Assembly: GCA_000320545.1 (NCBI GenBank)
Contig: ADNK01001329.1
Location: 1-64,000 of the forward strand
Length of the DNA: 64,000 nt
From: Bigelowiella natans CCMP2755
Taxonomy: Eukaryota; Cercozoa; Chlorarachniophyceae
Direction: 5' to 3'
Shown here: positions 12,963 through 24,926 of the stretch, in pieces
Numbering within the stretch: position 1 is the stretch's first letter
Layout of the letters: the number at the start of each line of letters is the position of its first letter
Program-made: the position numbers and the translations under genes
Notes under the pieces: model-generated
Told to the model about the DNA's origin: nothing
The model's database searches: none
What the model saw: only the letters and a program-made list of their open reading frames with translations

Positions 12963-14868
12963 AGAGGAAGGAGACGTGTAAAAGTTGCATGTACCTCGAT
13001 CTCACAAGACTATGCTTGGTGTCTGTCTTCCTTGGATACTACTCTGTTGTTGTTGTTATTCAAAGCGAGGGTTTCACATTATCAATATGATAGTGATATG
13101 CTGCAACGTATTATTCGTCGCCGTGTATAGAGAAGACCTCAAGCCGTCTCTCCCCAACAGCATGAGGTAGCTATTTGAACGGTATATCTTCTGTTTTTTA
13201 GCGGTATCTTGAGGTCATTTATTTGTTCTATTTGTCTCAATATTCTCAGATTTACAAATTGCGCGTTCGTGGCTTTTGGGATATTCTTCGTCATCATTAT
13301 GATGCTAGGGGAACAAAATGTAGATTTATCGACCAACGATGTCCATAACGTCAATTAGCAATATTATTGAAAGGGTGTTTTGTGTGTTCATTTCCAGATC
13401 AAAAAGCACGCATTTGATGCTGTACTAGTCGGCACATGTGCAATTCTCCAATCGGTGGTGATTACTCTCGATGCAAGAGGTCAAAACTTCTCTTACTTCC
13501 AAGAATAGCTTTCAGAATTTAACTTTGGTCCCACTACCGCAGGATACTATAGCGAACAATGGGAAAGCTGTGTTCATTTTTTAATGGCTTTCCGGTTACT
13601 TACATTGCCTGCAATTAAAAGTAAAAATCAAATAATGTTCCAAATATGAGTGATTCCCCTTCTGATTCGTGAATTGTGTGTTTGGGATCTACGTCCATGT
13701 CCGTTCTCAGCATGGCTGTACAGTCTGTACCAATTGAACAAAATGTTACTCAACACGTACTGGGCTATCATCTTCAACCTCATCCTTCTTATCACTCTCA
13801 TCTCTTACAGGTGTGCTCTAACGTTTCCGCAATAATATGTAAACTTTTTCCCCTTAATTTGTTGAGAAGGGACACGTGAAGAAATGCTCTTGTATTTTTT
13901 CTTAGTTTTGCATCGATCGGAAATCTGGCGTTTTGTGGGAAGTTAGACGGGGACCCCGATTACATAGATTCTGAAGCTACATTTGACACACTCACAAGGT
14001 CATAATAAGTCAATTGGCTATAACGTCAGTGATATGAGAGATTTCTTGCTGATCATTGTAAAGGAGCTCATCTCATTCGCATTGCAACATCTAAGCTACT
14101 TACCTGATTTCAGATCGATGGTGAGCATGTTTCAAATCTTCTCTACAAACAATTGGAACGACGTCATGTTCGGAGTTGCGAATAAGACTAATCTATGGTT
14201 GGGACAATCGATTATCTTGTTTTCTAATGAATGTATTTTTAAAATTACAGAATGGTTTTGTCATATAGGTCAACGGTATTCTTCATTACATATTTCATAG
14301 CCATAAACATTGTGGTGGTGAATCTCTTTGTCGCTTTGATATGCGACATGATATCAGCTCACTGGCGCCGGGTAACATATTATTATAATTTAATAATTTT
14401 CGTATATTGTTCCATTATTTCCTTTCTTCAGTTTGCTCCCAGATCGTTCGTATACATCATAATGATTTCTACACAGCAATGATTTCACTTTTCCATTCAG
14501 GGTAACGAGGGCGAGGAAAGTCGGCAAGATCTGATGGAAAAGCTAAGGCAAACTCAACGGGGGCAGGTCTCAGAAATATCTCTTGAAATGCCATTAAAAG
14601 ATTTTGACACCTGGCTGTTTTGTAAGGGATTTTTCGGTGGATTTGCACAAGTAGCAAAAGTTCTGATGGCTGAGAATGAGGTTCCAGAGTCTTAAAATTT
14701 GCATGGTTCAAATTATAACTATACATCTTTTTTTGGTGGCAGGAGAAGCAACCTTCTGGATTGACTTCAGCAGCTCCACCGCCACTCTCTGCAATGAAAA
14801 GACGATCACTAGTTAATTTGTTTGACAATCAAAATGAGGCTAATTTATCCACCAGGATTTCAACGTGA
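10411..14868 (+). CDS. Two-pore channel A (two-domain voltage-gated cation channel, TPC family)
   Basis: Eleven exons (10411-12870, 13066-13166, 13250-13319, 13398-13479, 13543-13620, 13711-13810, 13906-13998, 14114-14197, 14269-14371, 14501-14680, 14743-14868) join in phase to 1158 aa. The first about 400 residues are Ser/Lys-rich and look disordered. Domain I has S1 at about 417-443, S4 at about 520-548, pore LLTTENYPNCLYPAL at about 600-614 and S6 at about 620-650. A linker (about 650-820) has a degenerate EF-hand-like loop, DQNHKGDVRTQN. Domain II has S4 FRLLTLP, pore STNNWNDVMFG and S6 INIVVVNLFVALI. The TTxNxPD-type and xNNW pore pair is the TPC signature of endolysosomal/vacuolar cation channels. 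Intron 1 contains the (AC)n(AG)n tract at 12901-12958, so the open frame through that tract is not coding. Start could be the ATG at 10411 or 10420. Confidence 0.88.
12901..12958. repeat. (AC)n-(AG)n microsatellite in intron 1 of two-pore channel A
   Basis: The run of AC dinucleotides changes directly into AG dinucleotides. The open reading frame of exon 1 happens to stay open through it, but a donor at 12871 (GG/GTAGTT) and an acceptor at 13065 join ADW to RGFHIINMIV in phase and give a normal S1 segment, so this is intronic. Confidence 0.85.
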
Positions 14869-17800
14869 ATCAAACAAACATAACCCAGGGATGAAATTCG
14901 AAGCATTCTATGTGCACTTTTGTTGCGTTTATTAGCGATTCGATAGCAAAATGTTCACATCGAATGCATGCAGCCAGCCATTGGTCAACGGCAGATGAAG
15001 GCCGAACACAATTTTGCTGCGCACATGGTCATGGCGACAGCCTACACAGGTAGCGCCACAGACTCGTCACTGCAGGCAGAGCATCAGTGTCTCACAGCGC
15101 ATGCACTAGTGCACATAGCTAGATGGTCGCGCCATGGCAGCCACGTTGCCTGCACTCAGTTGTTAGCTAACAACTACCATGTTACAGGCTGCGGCGGGTG
15201 CAGACCTAGCTGCCTGCATGACTACGACATCGCATCAGTGAAATCGATCAGCAATCACATGCACTAGAACTGGAGCTGCATAGTTGGGCACAAGTGATTT
15301 TTTTTGTTTGGAAATGTTTTTGTTTTTCCTGCACGCGCAAGTGTTCGATTTGAACAAACAATGCCCACACGTCGCGAAACTGGTGCTCGATTCGTTCAAA
15401 CAATGTTCGAACTCAGAGAAATGTCGTGAGGTTGCGCTGAGATCACGTGTTGGTGCACGTAGCACCATGTGTGCACGTGACATGCCCTTCGCAACGGCAA
15501 CGATCCAAGTCCATGAAACCACGGTGGCGTCAACATGCAGGTGACACGTTGGCTGCACATGGTCAAAAGCATCGTGTCAAGAGATGCGCACGCTGATCGA
15601 TCACAAGTCCGTCAAACCCGGTGACGACGGGGTTGTGAACAGTGCAGCGCTTTGCGACGCGCTTTGAAGCAGCAGGCAGTTGCAGTTAGTCAAAGAAAAG
15701 TCATCAGAACTTGTCCGATGGCCAAACCTGAAAAAATGACCGAAATGTTGACCAAAATGTCCATTTTCAAGGCCTCAAAGTGTGAAAATTCACACCCGCG
15801 TTGTGCAGCGGATGCACGCTGCGCGTTTGTTCTCTGCCACATTTTGAATGCTTTTGCGTGTGCGTTTGACCAAGTGTGACATGCACGAAAAATTTCAAAG
15901 AAATGCGAGCAAATCCAATGTCCATTGCATCACATGACGCGCTTGGTCGCGCGCAAAAGCTTCCAAATGCACATTCTGGCGATTGGTTACAGGTTTGACG
16001 GACTTGTGATGGAAGTGAGCGACTCTAGCGACTGCAAGCAGATGAGCCGTTCAAGCATGCTAGCATGCGACAGCAGAGGACGCGAAGCAGCATCAAGTCA
16101 GTTTTTGTGGCAGCAAGTGACGCACTTGTGTGTGTCAGGCGTGTGCCTGACACCAGCTTGCATGTGTGCGGCAGCACAAACAGAGCCAGCACATTCAAAT
16201 GATGATTTCGAAGTGGCCCGCTAGCCCGCCAAGCAGAGCGGTGAGTGTGGCATCTCACTTGCACACGTTTGCGTGAATGAAATCAATGTTTTCAATCATC
16301 ATCAGGTTTTTTGTCTAGTTTGTCCACTCTCTCGTGCCACCTGGCAATTGTGGCAGCGCCGGTTTTGCGCTCGCATCAATTTCGCTCGAATGTTTGCAAA
16401 CACTTTCCTGTGGAATTGTTTGCAAACAATTTGAAACGTTTTCGAATGCGTCACTGAAACAACTGACCAATCCCCTTCACCTTTGATTGGGGTTGCACGT
16501 GCAGGCTTTCATCGTTTGTGCAGCCTTGCATGCTTGTGCGCAACAAGTGCTTTGATCTTGCATGCTCGCATCGCGCGCTGCACTTGCACTTTGTCGTGCT
16601 CTGCATGCATGCATGTGCACACACGTGTGCATGACGCCGCTCATCACAAATGCAGAAGCAAGAGCTCGCACTGCGATGCTGTGCGCAAAGCTACTATGCT
16701 AGCATGCTACATCAGGATGACCATTGAAAAGATTTAATCACTTCATTACATCATCCGTCTCACATATCGCTATCCAGATGTGCTTAGCTTGCTGTGACGC
16801 TTGGCGAGGCACAACATTGGCAGCCTAATCTAGTAATAATGTGCACATGCATGCGCACAGCTACGCTAGCGCATTAAGCAGATGTAGCATTGCATGATGA
16901 AGCTAAAAGGCGGTGCGAGCTAAAGTATAGCATGACCGTAGCACATCTCGCACCGCTCCACGTAGCACGTTTTGCTCATTTGTTTCAAAATATCTGGTCA
17001 ATCAAAGCTAAAGACATGCTTCCAAAAAAGTGGAAACTTAAATGCCCGTCTCAACCAACATTAGGGTTGTACACGCATAACCCATGATATAATCCAACAT
17101 GGATGCTATTCTGAGCTATGTACACAGCAACTTTGTCACCCATGTATCCATCCATGCACACGACTGCTTAGCACACTTGGACTTTGTTCACTGCGATTGA
17201 TTATCAATTCGACGAGTTGCATGTGTCGTCGTTAGAGGTAAGAAGCTTGACATGTCAAGTCTGTGCTGTTACTATCCTTCCTAGCACGGTCTCTCCCTGA
17301 TAACATCACGAAATGTGGAAAAATTTACCAAACCCCGATTGAATTAGGTGTTTCTAATATATGTATAAACATGCATCAACATGACAATCCTGGTACTATT
17401 ACGATGAAAACGATGTGCTACCAACGTTCTTGTTTATACGATGCTGTATTGCTTATTGCTGCTGCTGCGTAGTAGTAGTATCAAGAGATTCTGTTGTAGT
17501 ATCACTTTGATGATGCTCACGTGCAACAAACAGCAGCACCGACAAGAACGACAATGCTACTACTACCGTTGTTACAACAATATTTTCTTACTTACTACCA
17601 GCTTGTTGCCCCTGAAAGAGTGTTGACATAGTACGTAGTTCCTGAACCCTGATGATATTGATGATGATGATGATGATCATCATGATGATGATGATCATCA
17701 TCATGGACGATGGCCACGATTACACAAATACACCAATGCTTTACATAAATCATCAAACACCCGGGAAATATGATGGGAAACAGTCGCCAAGATTCGTGCT

Positions 17801-18490
17801 ACATATCAGCTAGGCGTATTTCCTCATCGATGAATTCGTGCTACATATCAGCTAGGCGTGCTACATATCAGCTAGGCGTATTTCCTCATCGATGTTCATC
17901 ATAAAGCCTCATCATCATCATCATCAATGACACCTAGTCCCCCTCCCCCCCCCCCCCTCTCCTCCTCCTCCTCCTCCTCCTATACCTCGTCCATTCTCTC
18001 CACCCAGTGTGGTGGTAGGGATCCTGCAATCTGTGATATACGGGTAATGAATTAGCACCAAGAGCATCGACTTTCAGGAAGTTAATTTAACATTCAAATA
18101 TGTCCTCCTCCTCCTCCTCCACCACCACCTCCTCCTCCTATCTATGACTTACCACCACCACCATCACAATCACCACAACCACAACCTGGGCTTTGGCTTG
18201 GGATACGACCGCATCTTTTACGGGATTCTAGAGGTTGATCACAGCATGATGAGGACGACGGACGATTATGATGATTATGATATAACCCGAACTCCAGGAT
18301 TCGATAGAGGTGGTTTGGCGAAACTGGACGCAACTACCATATTCATGACAACCGCCAGCAGGACAGCACAAGGTCCCGTCGTTATTTGTATCAACACCAT
18401 CATTATCAACACCATCATGAGAATGGGAAACACTGATGAAGCACGCACCTACTTCCCCATCGTTGTCGTCATCACTATCACCATCTCATC
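14869..18490. other. Convergent intergenic region with the longest TGCA/GCTAGC-rich island (about 14900-17250) and ATC/CTG microsatellites
   Basis: Between the 3' ends of channel A (+) and the COPI-associated gene (-). The first 2.3 kb is full of gcatgc, tgcat, gcgca and ctagc words and has overlapping open frames on both strands that share no family resemblance, as expected from stop-poor composition. After about 17250 the sequence changes to AT-richer DNA with (GAT)n/(ATC)n runs around 17660-17705, a short tandem duplication at 17792-17895, a poly-C/(TCC)n tract at 17940-17980 and (CAC)n around 18145. I see no gene. Confidence 0.6.
17792..17895. repeat. Short imperfect tandem duplication (about 43-bp unit)
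   Basis: The block beginning ATTCGTGCTACATATCAGC and ending CCTCATCGATG occurs twice in a row. Its internal 20-bp core GTGCTACATATCAGCTAGGC occurs three times (from 17796, 17838 and 17858). It is intergenic. Confidence 0.85.
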
Positions 18491-19134
18491 TCACAAAACT
18501 ACTCTCCTCCTCCTCCTCCTCCTCCTCCTCCTCCTTCTCTTACTACTACTACTACTACTACTAGTGCTGCCACCTGGGTCGAGGAGAGGTTCTTTGGAAT
18601 CTGCTTGACCTGCTATATTGTCCGTCTTAGTTTCGTACTTCCCTGCAGCGTGGTTCTCCTTCAACAACAGAAAGAAAATAGTCGTTCACACCATGATAAT
18701 TAGACAGCAGATAGCAGCAAAGGGAGGATGATGATGAGCTTAAGACACACCACCACCACCACCACAATAACAACAGCAATTACTGATATTAATACAAAAA
18801 ATACTGCCAATACCACCTGCTCTCCCTCGTACAATTTCGCGCATGTGCATGCCAAGATCAGGTAAAAAGCGCCCTAAGCAAAGGAGACGCCGTCATTTTC
18901 CCAATTCTTAAATGCAGAAAAGCCAGCAACTTGATCAATCATCGTCGTCATTTTAGATAATCATCGTCATTACATCATCATCATCATCATCTCATCATCA
19001 TTGTCGTCACCCCTACCGGGCCAAATGCGAGGATCATGATTATATATCCCCACCAGGGCCATCCTACGCAACACAGCCAATAATTACGTGGGAAAATAAC
19101 AACGTCATGGTCTTCCTCCTCCTCTCCTTATGTT

Positions 19135-19170
<36 letters not shown>

Positions 19171-19401
19171 CGAAAGCTCTCATTCCGACAAATATATAGG
19201 ATAGACCCAATCCCATTGGCGTCTTCAAGAATGAGAAATAATACAGAAACCTGAATGCAATGTTACCAATTATGATGAGCAGGGGATCATCATCACGCAT
19301 ACGAGTAGAGAGAGAAGAAAATGGTGAAATCATTCACAACATATATCGTACATCTAAGTAAAGCACGCGCACGCGCGCGGGAGAGAGATAGATAGAGAGA
19401 T

Positions 19402-19446
<45 letters not shown>

Positions 19447-19722
19447 ACTTAATATGTGATAATAATTTAGTGTCGCTATATCTTTACATTCCAATTCGAA
19501 TTTCTGCTGCGAGGAATAGAGCCCCTAAGAATGATAGACAGTGAAATGATTGAAAAAGAATAAGTTGAGCTTTAACCGTAAACTTCACTCGTTTATACCG
19601 AAGATGATATAGAAGAGGCTATCTGTCAGCTGCCGCAAACCAGGTGAACCGACAAGCCCAATAGCACCAACAATTATCAAGGATGTCGCGCATAGGGCCC
19701 CTTCAATAGTACACACAAGCAT
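18491..19722 (-). CDS. TVP15/COPI-associated four-TM Golgi membrane protein
   Basis: Six exons in descending order (19599-19722, 19488-19524, 19171-19250, 19017-19063, 18817-18873, 18491-18658) join in phase to 170 aa. Four hydrophobic segments are visible at about 5-24, 33-49, 55-80 and 82-106. The central pattern, FYIIFGALFLAAEIR followed by FSFLKTPMGLGLSYIFVG, matches the COPI-associated/TVP15 family (elR, then yfgFLks-GrG-fyif-G), small Golgi or vesicle membrane proteins. The initiator is the ATG at 19722; upstream open sequence (to about 19800) and an exon-like segment near 20100-20220 leave room for a longer N-terminus. The last exon is odd: after KEPLLDPGG it runs into (AGT)n then (AGG)n, giving poly-Ser then poly-Arg before a stop, so a coding microsatellite forms the tail. 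The exon-3 donor is immediately followed by a (TAG)n run of about 35 bp. Confidence 0.72.
19396..19442. repeat. (GA)n microsatellite in an intron of the COPI-associated gene
   Basis: The tract follows a GATAGA-variant run and lies in the intron between exons 2 and 3 of the minus-strand COPI-associated gene. A (CTA)n run at about 19136-19170 (TAG repeats in sense) starts at the donor of exon 3 of the same gene. Confidence 0.85.
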
Positions 19723-20897
19723 CGTAGGAAAGACAGCAAGTAATAACGGCGGTGGGTGATCATATGATATTTTGTGGGAGATTTTGGGAGGGGAGATGGA
19801 CTGATGGCATTCTTCTAGCCATCAATCGAAATAAATATGATCTGGTTCTAATTAATGGCCATCATCACTGCGTACCGATAATTCGTACAGCAATGATGCT
19901 TTTTTTTGCGCACCTGGAGAACACAATTGTTGGATGAGTGACTGTGTGTGACATTGTTTTGATCGACGAAAGAACGATTTTCTCCACATTCATAAGTTCA
20001 TTGTAGCGGCATTTTCTATCTTTCAATCAGCTTATTAAATATGCAAAAATATGATTGTTAATATGATCTTATAACTTCTTATAACTTTATATAAGTACTT
20101 GCTGCTGCCATCGCCGTCATGGCTTCCATCGGTAACCTCCTGATATTCTCTTCTCGCGCTCATATCTGGTCCCCCACTTTTCAAGGCCAATTTCTTGCTC
20201 TAAATAGTTGGAAGCATGTAAAGGAGGATGGAAGCTAACAATCGTATGTAACACCAAACGAAGGAAAGGCTGACCGTTCCGAAATCGTATCTTTGGCCGC
20301 TACGATTCGATATTAAGGGATAAAAGTTGCTTCCTTAACTGCACAACTACTGCGTATCTTTAGAGAATAACGCTTTTGATATTGTCTCAAGTGAATATTG
20401 CAGGTAAAAAGTAAACATTTTTGGGAGAAGTTTTATACTTTTTTTGGCTAACTTGTGATTGGTTTTTAGGGTAGGGTAATTTGGTTGGTAGTTTTTGTCG
20501 GAAGTCGCAAATCCTTGAATGGACTCAACGAAATGTAGATGATAGACGATGGGAAACTACTCCAGCTGTTTAGGATAAATAGTGCATAAATTATTTCCAG
20601 AATTATGGGTGAAATTTTAATGTAAATCAGTACGTAAAATATTGTCCGTAAGCCTACATCTGATTATTGTATGTGCAAAATAGGATCTAATTTTAAATAT
20701 GATTAATATACTAACAACACTAATTGCAAAAGCTTCAGAAAATCTCGATAACATCGTAGAAGTTTTGATCTACTCGTTTGCTGGCCCATCCCCCACCCAC
20801 CTGAGCCTCAGATAACTGTATCGGGGGGGACGGACGAAAAGGAGAACCAGCTTACGGAAATGATGGCTACCCAAACTTCTCGTATGGCAAAATTCTA
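19723..20897. promoter_or_regulatory. Head-to-head spacer between COPI-associated (-) and the unrecognised protein (+)
   Basis: AT-rich, with no microsatellite of note and no TGCA/GCTAGC-rich island. An open minus-strand segment around 20105-20215 (containing SARREYQEVTDGSHDGDG) ends at a possible donor and may be a 5' exon of the COPI-associated gene, but the phase does not match the next acceptor I can see. No promoter motif can be named. Confidence 0.4.
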
Positions 20898-21147
20898 GTG
20901 AGGCATAATATTATCCGGCAGGTCCTCACCGTCAGAGCACAACAGCATGCAAGAGCACAAGCGCAAAGACATTCTGGATTTGGTGGGCAGAAGGACAAAA
21001 TGAGGCGGGGGCTGGTCCAAGCTCTGTGGCTCATCATACTCTTCATGTATTATCGTCGCATTTTACACCTCCTCGAGAAACACTTCATGTATTATCGTCG
21101 CATTTTACACATCCTCGAGAAACACTCGTTGGAGAAAAGAAAGAATG

Positions 21148-21181
<34 letters not shown>

Positions 21182-22199
21182 TCCTGAAAATAAACGTTTC
21201 AACACAGCTACAATTTTTTGTTGTACTAGGGTATCATATTTCGGAAATCAATACCCTAAGCGTGCATTGTTGCCACCACGAAATACGGGCCAGAAGCTGA
21301 AGATGTGCTTGGACTTTATTCGCAAATGTCGTGGTGGTGGTGGTGGTGGTTATAGCGAAGAGTTGTCTGGTCATTTGGGACATAAGCGTAGAAGGAGAGA
21401 AGAGGCACAAGAGCCCTCTTATGTCGTTGAGATGGAGACCGAGAATTCAGGAGATACGGTGGAAGTTGGATCCAAGAGCACGGTCGACGATGATGACTGC
21501 TACAATCATTATCCTTCCAGAAAGCCGCAAGTCGCCAAAGGCGAAGAGGAAAGTCAGAATAATGATGGATACAGTGATGCTTCCCTAGAGGTCGCTTTAG
21601 ATTCGGATGGATTTAAGATAATGGGTCCTAATTATGGGAGGACACCCAGTCCCTGCACATACTTCAAGTGCAACTGTGAAGGCAGCTGCTGCGAAAATGG
21701 TATGTGCATTATTATTATTAACTCTTTTCGTGGGGCCCATTGCATCATGCTACGTTCTCAACTAGGTTTCCCACAACGGAGAAGCAATCGACTGAAGAAA
21801 AGCGTGAAACACGTGGAAACCCTTATGGGAATGAAGGCCACTGTAATGATGACAGTCTAATAATTGCACTCCTTCGATGTTTCCTCAACTTCAGCTTTTT
21901 ATCCTACTTAGGGTTGGGATGATAGTGTGTCGTTGCATGGACTATCTTCATCTGACTCAGAAGCCTCTTTACAATGGCACCCAGCGGAATATAATATCTC
22001 TGATGGATCCGTCATTCGTCCTGGGTATACAGAGTTTGTGAACAGAACGTCAAGGAGGCTGGCGCGGAAGAACAAAATGGCGAGGCAAGCTGCTTGGTTG
22101 GACAGGGTATGGCCTCCTTCAACTGAATGGTTGGAAAAACGTGCAGCGGAATCAGCGCGTGGTAAGAAATCCTAGGGAAACAGATCGCTTGCAAATGCG

Positions 22200-22231
<32 letters not shown>

Positions 22232-23987
22232 TCGACAATATATGTTGTAGAGTGTGTTTAGTGTTGCATCGCCGTCGCTCCCTGTCTGTCTCTGAACAAC
22301 TACAATCTATGTTCTAGGGCCTCTATTACCGCTATTCTCGAAGTACCAAAAGAAGAGGCTTGAGGAAACAAAAGGCTACGGATTAAACTGTGATGGAGCA
22401 ACGATGGACCTAGCATGGACACCCAATTCTAGCGTGGTTCCGCGTATTGCTCTCCCAAAGCTGTTGTCCAGATACAACGGCGCTACCAACGCTTCACAAC
22501 CACCTGCTAGGATGCTGACTTGGAACACCGAAAACATGACATGCTGTGAAATGACAAGAATCTTGAAAGGATACATCAGTAATTCAACACTTGCTCGACG
22601 TCTCAACGTGACGTATGAATCGGTGGGACTATGCCTTGGAGCATAAAATTGTTGTATTCTTTCTGATTTATCTATGAATGCATTCTCTTATTTCTTGTCT
22701 GGAAGGTACTCGATACCATGGAAATGATGGCAGGACAGGAGAAGTCTGAATCCCGAAGAGCTGCGAGATTGGGGAAGGTGAGTCGATGCTGGTGTCTTGG
22801 TTTGCTGCCCTTTCTCTGGAAATGAATAGATGCATCGTTTTAACTGCAATATTTATGATTGTTGCAGAAATTCGTCTTGCCCCAAAATCTTGACGATATC
22901 TTGCTTGTACCCCCTAACTGGGAGCCTGGTAATTTTCTTCCGTAGAATTTAGCCCTTCCCTTAAACATCGTTTGCGCTTGTTCCCTCTGGACGCTAACAA
23001 TGCGCCATCTCTTATTTTGGAACTACTATCAGGCCCTAATGATTTGTGGGATTACAGATACCCCATTCCCTTACCACTTTTTAAAGGGAAGAAACTTCCA
23101 TATGTTGCCATCGCTCTGAAGCGCCCCCCCGTTCATATGGTATTCTAGACACTGTTGACGCATGATAGCGGTTTGAGGATGTTAACGACAATGCCTTCTT
23201 TCGCATTATTAGGTCGAAAACGTCTGGCCCGCTGAGGACTCAGAAGAGTAGTCTTCCTTTCACTTTAGCAATAGATTTAACAGGAATCTTATTATCTTGT
23301 TTTAACATGCACCTAAGGTACAAAAGCGGGGACTCTTCGGAATCTATGGAGGCGGAAGATGGCGACGTTGAAAGTGCCCTTATCAATCCTGTCAGGTAAG
23401 ATGCCTTCGATATAGTAACTGCTCGCCATGGTGAATAACGCCATTGGGAATTACACTAAGCATTGCGATGGAAAAAAGGAAATAACATAGCAGAGTTCAT
23501 CCCATCAATCTGTAAAATGAAATGGATATTATAAAGTTAGAGAGAGACTTGAAATAACTTAAAGTAGTTGAATATTAAAATTTATGTTGGACTACATCGG
23601 TGTATTGTGGTGTCATCATCAGGCTTGTGATTATCTATGTATGTACAACCCTTTCTAGGAAAAGGAGGGTACCGAAGAGACGCCCTTTTGATGCTGCTGC
23701 TGAAATTCAGGTTAGTTCAACATCTTCGTTCACATCATCGATTCATGAGATCCTACTATTTTTGTCAGAAATTGGAACGAAGACGGGAAATGACGAAAGC
23801 AGAGAGTAATACATTGCATGATAATTCGCCTGTGCATTCATATAAATTAATCTTCATCGCATGGATCGATGTGCTACAACATAAATTTCAGATTATAACT
23901 TCCTTTAATTGCATGTGGTACGCCTATATAGAGAGGGCTTTGAGGAATCCTATGAAGCTTAAGATGTCCACGAGAGAATATTGGTGA
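20898..23987 (+). CDS. Unrecognised multi-exon protein with Cys-rich motif and basic C-terminus
   Basis: I do not recognise the family. Exons that join in phase start from about 21229 (after TTGTACTAG) and run to 21698, then 21766-about 21850, 21917-22161, 22319-22634, 22707-22780, 22869-22929, 23035-23142, 23215-23249, 23319-23396, 23659-23709, 23769-23806 and 23930-23987 (stop TGA at 23985). Visible features: a poly-Gly from (GGT)n, the basic KRRRRE, acidic stretches (TVDDDDCYN, EDSEE, MEAEDGD), a Cys cluster CTYFKCNCEGSCC, and a basic end with RKRRVPKRRPF and KLERRREMTKAEKRALRN. Alternating acidic and NLS-like segments suggest a nuclear protein; that is inference. The 5' end is unresolved: the open frame extends up to 20898 but passes through a (GT)n tract and a 42-bp tandem repeat, so the true start may be in an earlier exon. 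One junction (GAAGA/GTAGTC) removes an in-frame TAG. Confidence 0.6.
21041..21124 (+). repeat. 42-bp direct tandem duplication
   Basis: CTTCATGTATTATCGTCGCA begins at 21041 and again at 21083; the two 42-bp units differ at a single base (cctcctcg versus catcctcg). The unit length is a multiple of three, so a frame through it stays open and repeats MYYRRILHLLEKH. It lies in the doubtful 5' part of the unrecognised plus-strand gene, just before a (GT)n run at about 21150-21179. Confidence 0.92.
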
Positions 23988-24803
23988 TGATTATCTTAGC
24001 ATTCTAAAAATTACAAAGTGCTAAACGGACGACGAGCAACGATGATTATAGAGAAGTATCACAAGAGATGTGCGCATTGTATGGCATCTTGGGCATAAGG
24101 TCCAGTAATGTCGGGTTATTATTGGGTTGCTTCTGATTTCTTTTAGCAGTAAGTTCTTCTGTAGGATGTTCTGCAGGCAGCTCAGCAGTGCGCCCCTATA
24201 CATGTACATATAGAAGCATTACATCACGTCATCAAGTCAGTACAGGCAACGCTCTCGCGAAAGTTTGATTATCTATAATATTCTCAATATATGCAGCTGC
24301 ACATCGTAGCACGAACAACTTTATTCATTGCCACATTCCCTACACCTGCATGCGATATGCTGTATATAACTTGTGTTCGCTCGATCTTCGCCGGGCCTTA
24401 CGCCACCGATGCATGTACCTGCATAGGCTTGGTATTGCGCGCGCCGCTATGTAGCTATGTGTTTCAGCGCTACGATACACAGCAATAAGCACCATCGAAT
24501 CGCAGCTAGTGTGTATGACCGTATAAATAACTTATTTGGAGTAGGCGCATCCTAGCTAGCTTGATGCACATATGTCAGCGTCGCACATGCCAACAGCTTA
24601 TTCTAGTATATATTGTGTCCATACAGCATGCAGAATGGTGCAGGTAATACAGGATACTTCGGCTAAATCTATGTAATTATACTAGTATAGCTGAACGCGC
24701 AAGCTTGCTATGCCATCGATCACACTACACCACACATGCCACAACAGCGATTGGATTGACCATAGCACATCACAGCGTTGTAAATGCGTGCAAAGGCAAG
24801 CTA

Positions 24804-24845
<42 letters not shown>

Positions 24846-24926
24846 GGGGGGATCGGAGAGAAGGCATCACGTACTTATTTTATTATTAATAAGGTGCTAC
24901 ACGTACATCATACGCACAAATCCCAT
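23988..24926. other. Convergent intergenic region with TGCA/GCTAGC-rich island (about 24240-24800)
   Basis: Between the 3' ends of the unrecognised gene (+) and the mitochondrial membrane protein (-). From about 24240 the composition shifts to gcatgc, tgcat, cgctat and ctagc words, ending in an (AG)n run at about 24806-24840. No coding signal. Confidence 0.6.

Noticed and set aside
12871..12981. Extension of channel A exon 1 through the (AC)n(AG)n repeat to a stop at 12979
   Set aside because: A GT donor at 12871 and acceptor at 13065 restore a normal S1 segment in phase; the repeat is intronic and the gene is not truncated there.
14968..16737. Series of 60-107-codon open frames in the island after channel A
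   Set aside because: Same reason: overlapping on both strands, low-complexity composition, no recognisable motif.
17637..17705. Possible CRISPR-like array from alternating GATGAT/ATCATC blocks
   Set aside because: These are interrupted trinucleotide repeats without unique spacers, in a spliceosomal-intron eukaryotic genome.
18144..18608. 154-codon plus-strand open frame with poly-Leu
   Set aside because: It is antisense to the last exon of the COPI-associated gene and consists largely of (CTC)n and (CTA)n translated.
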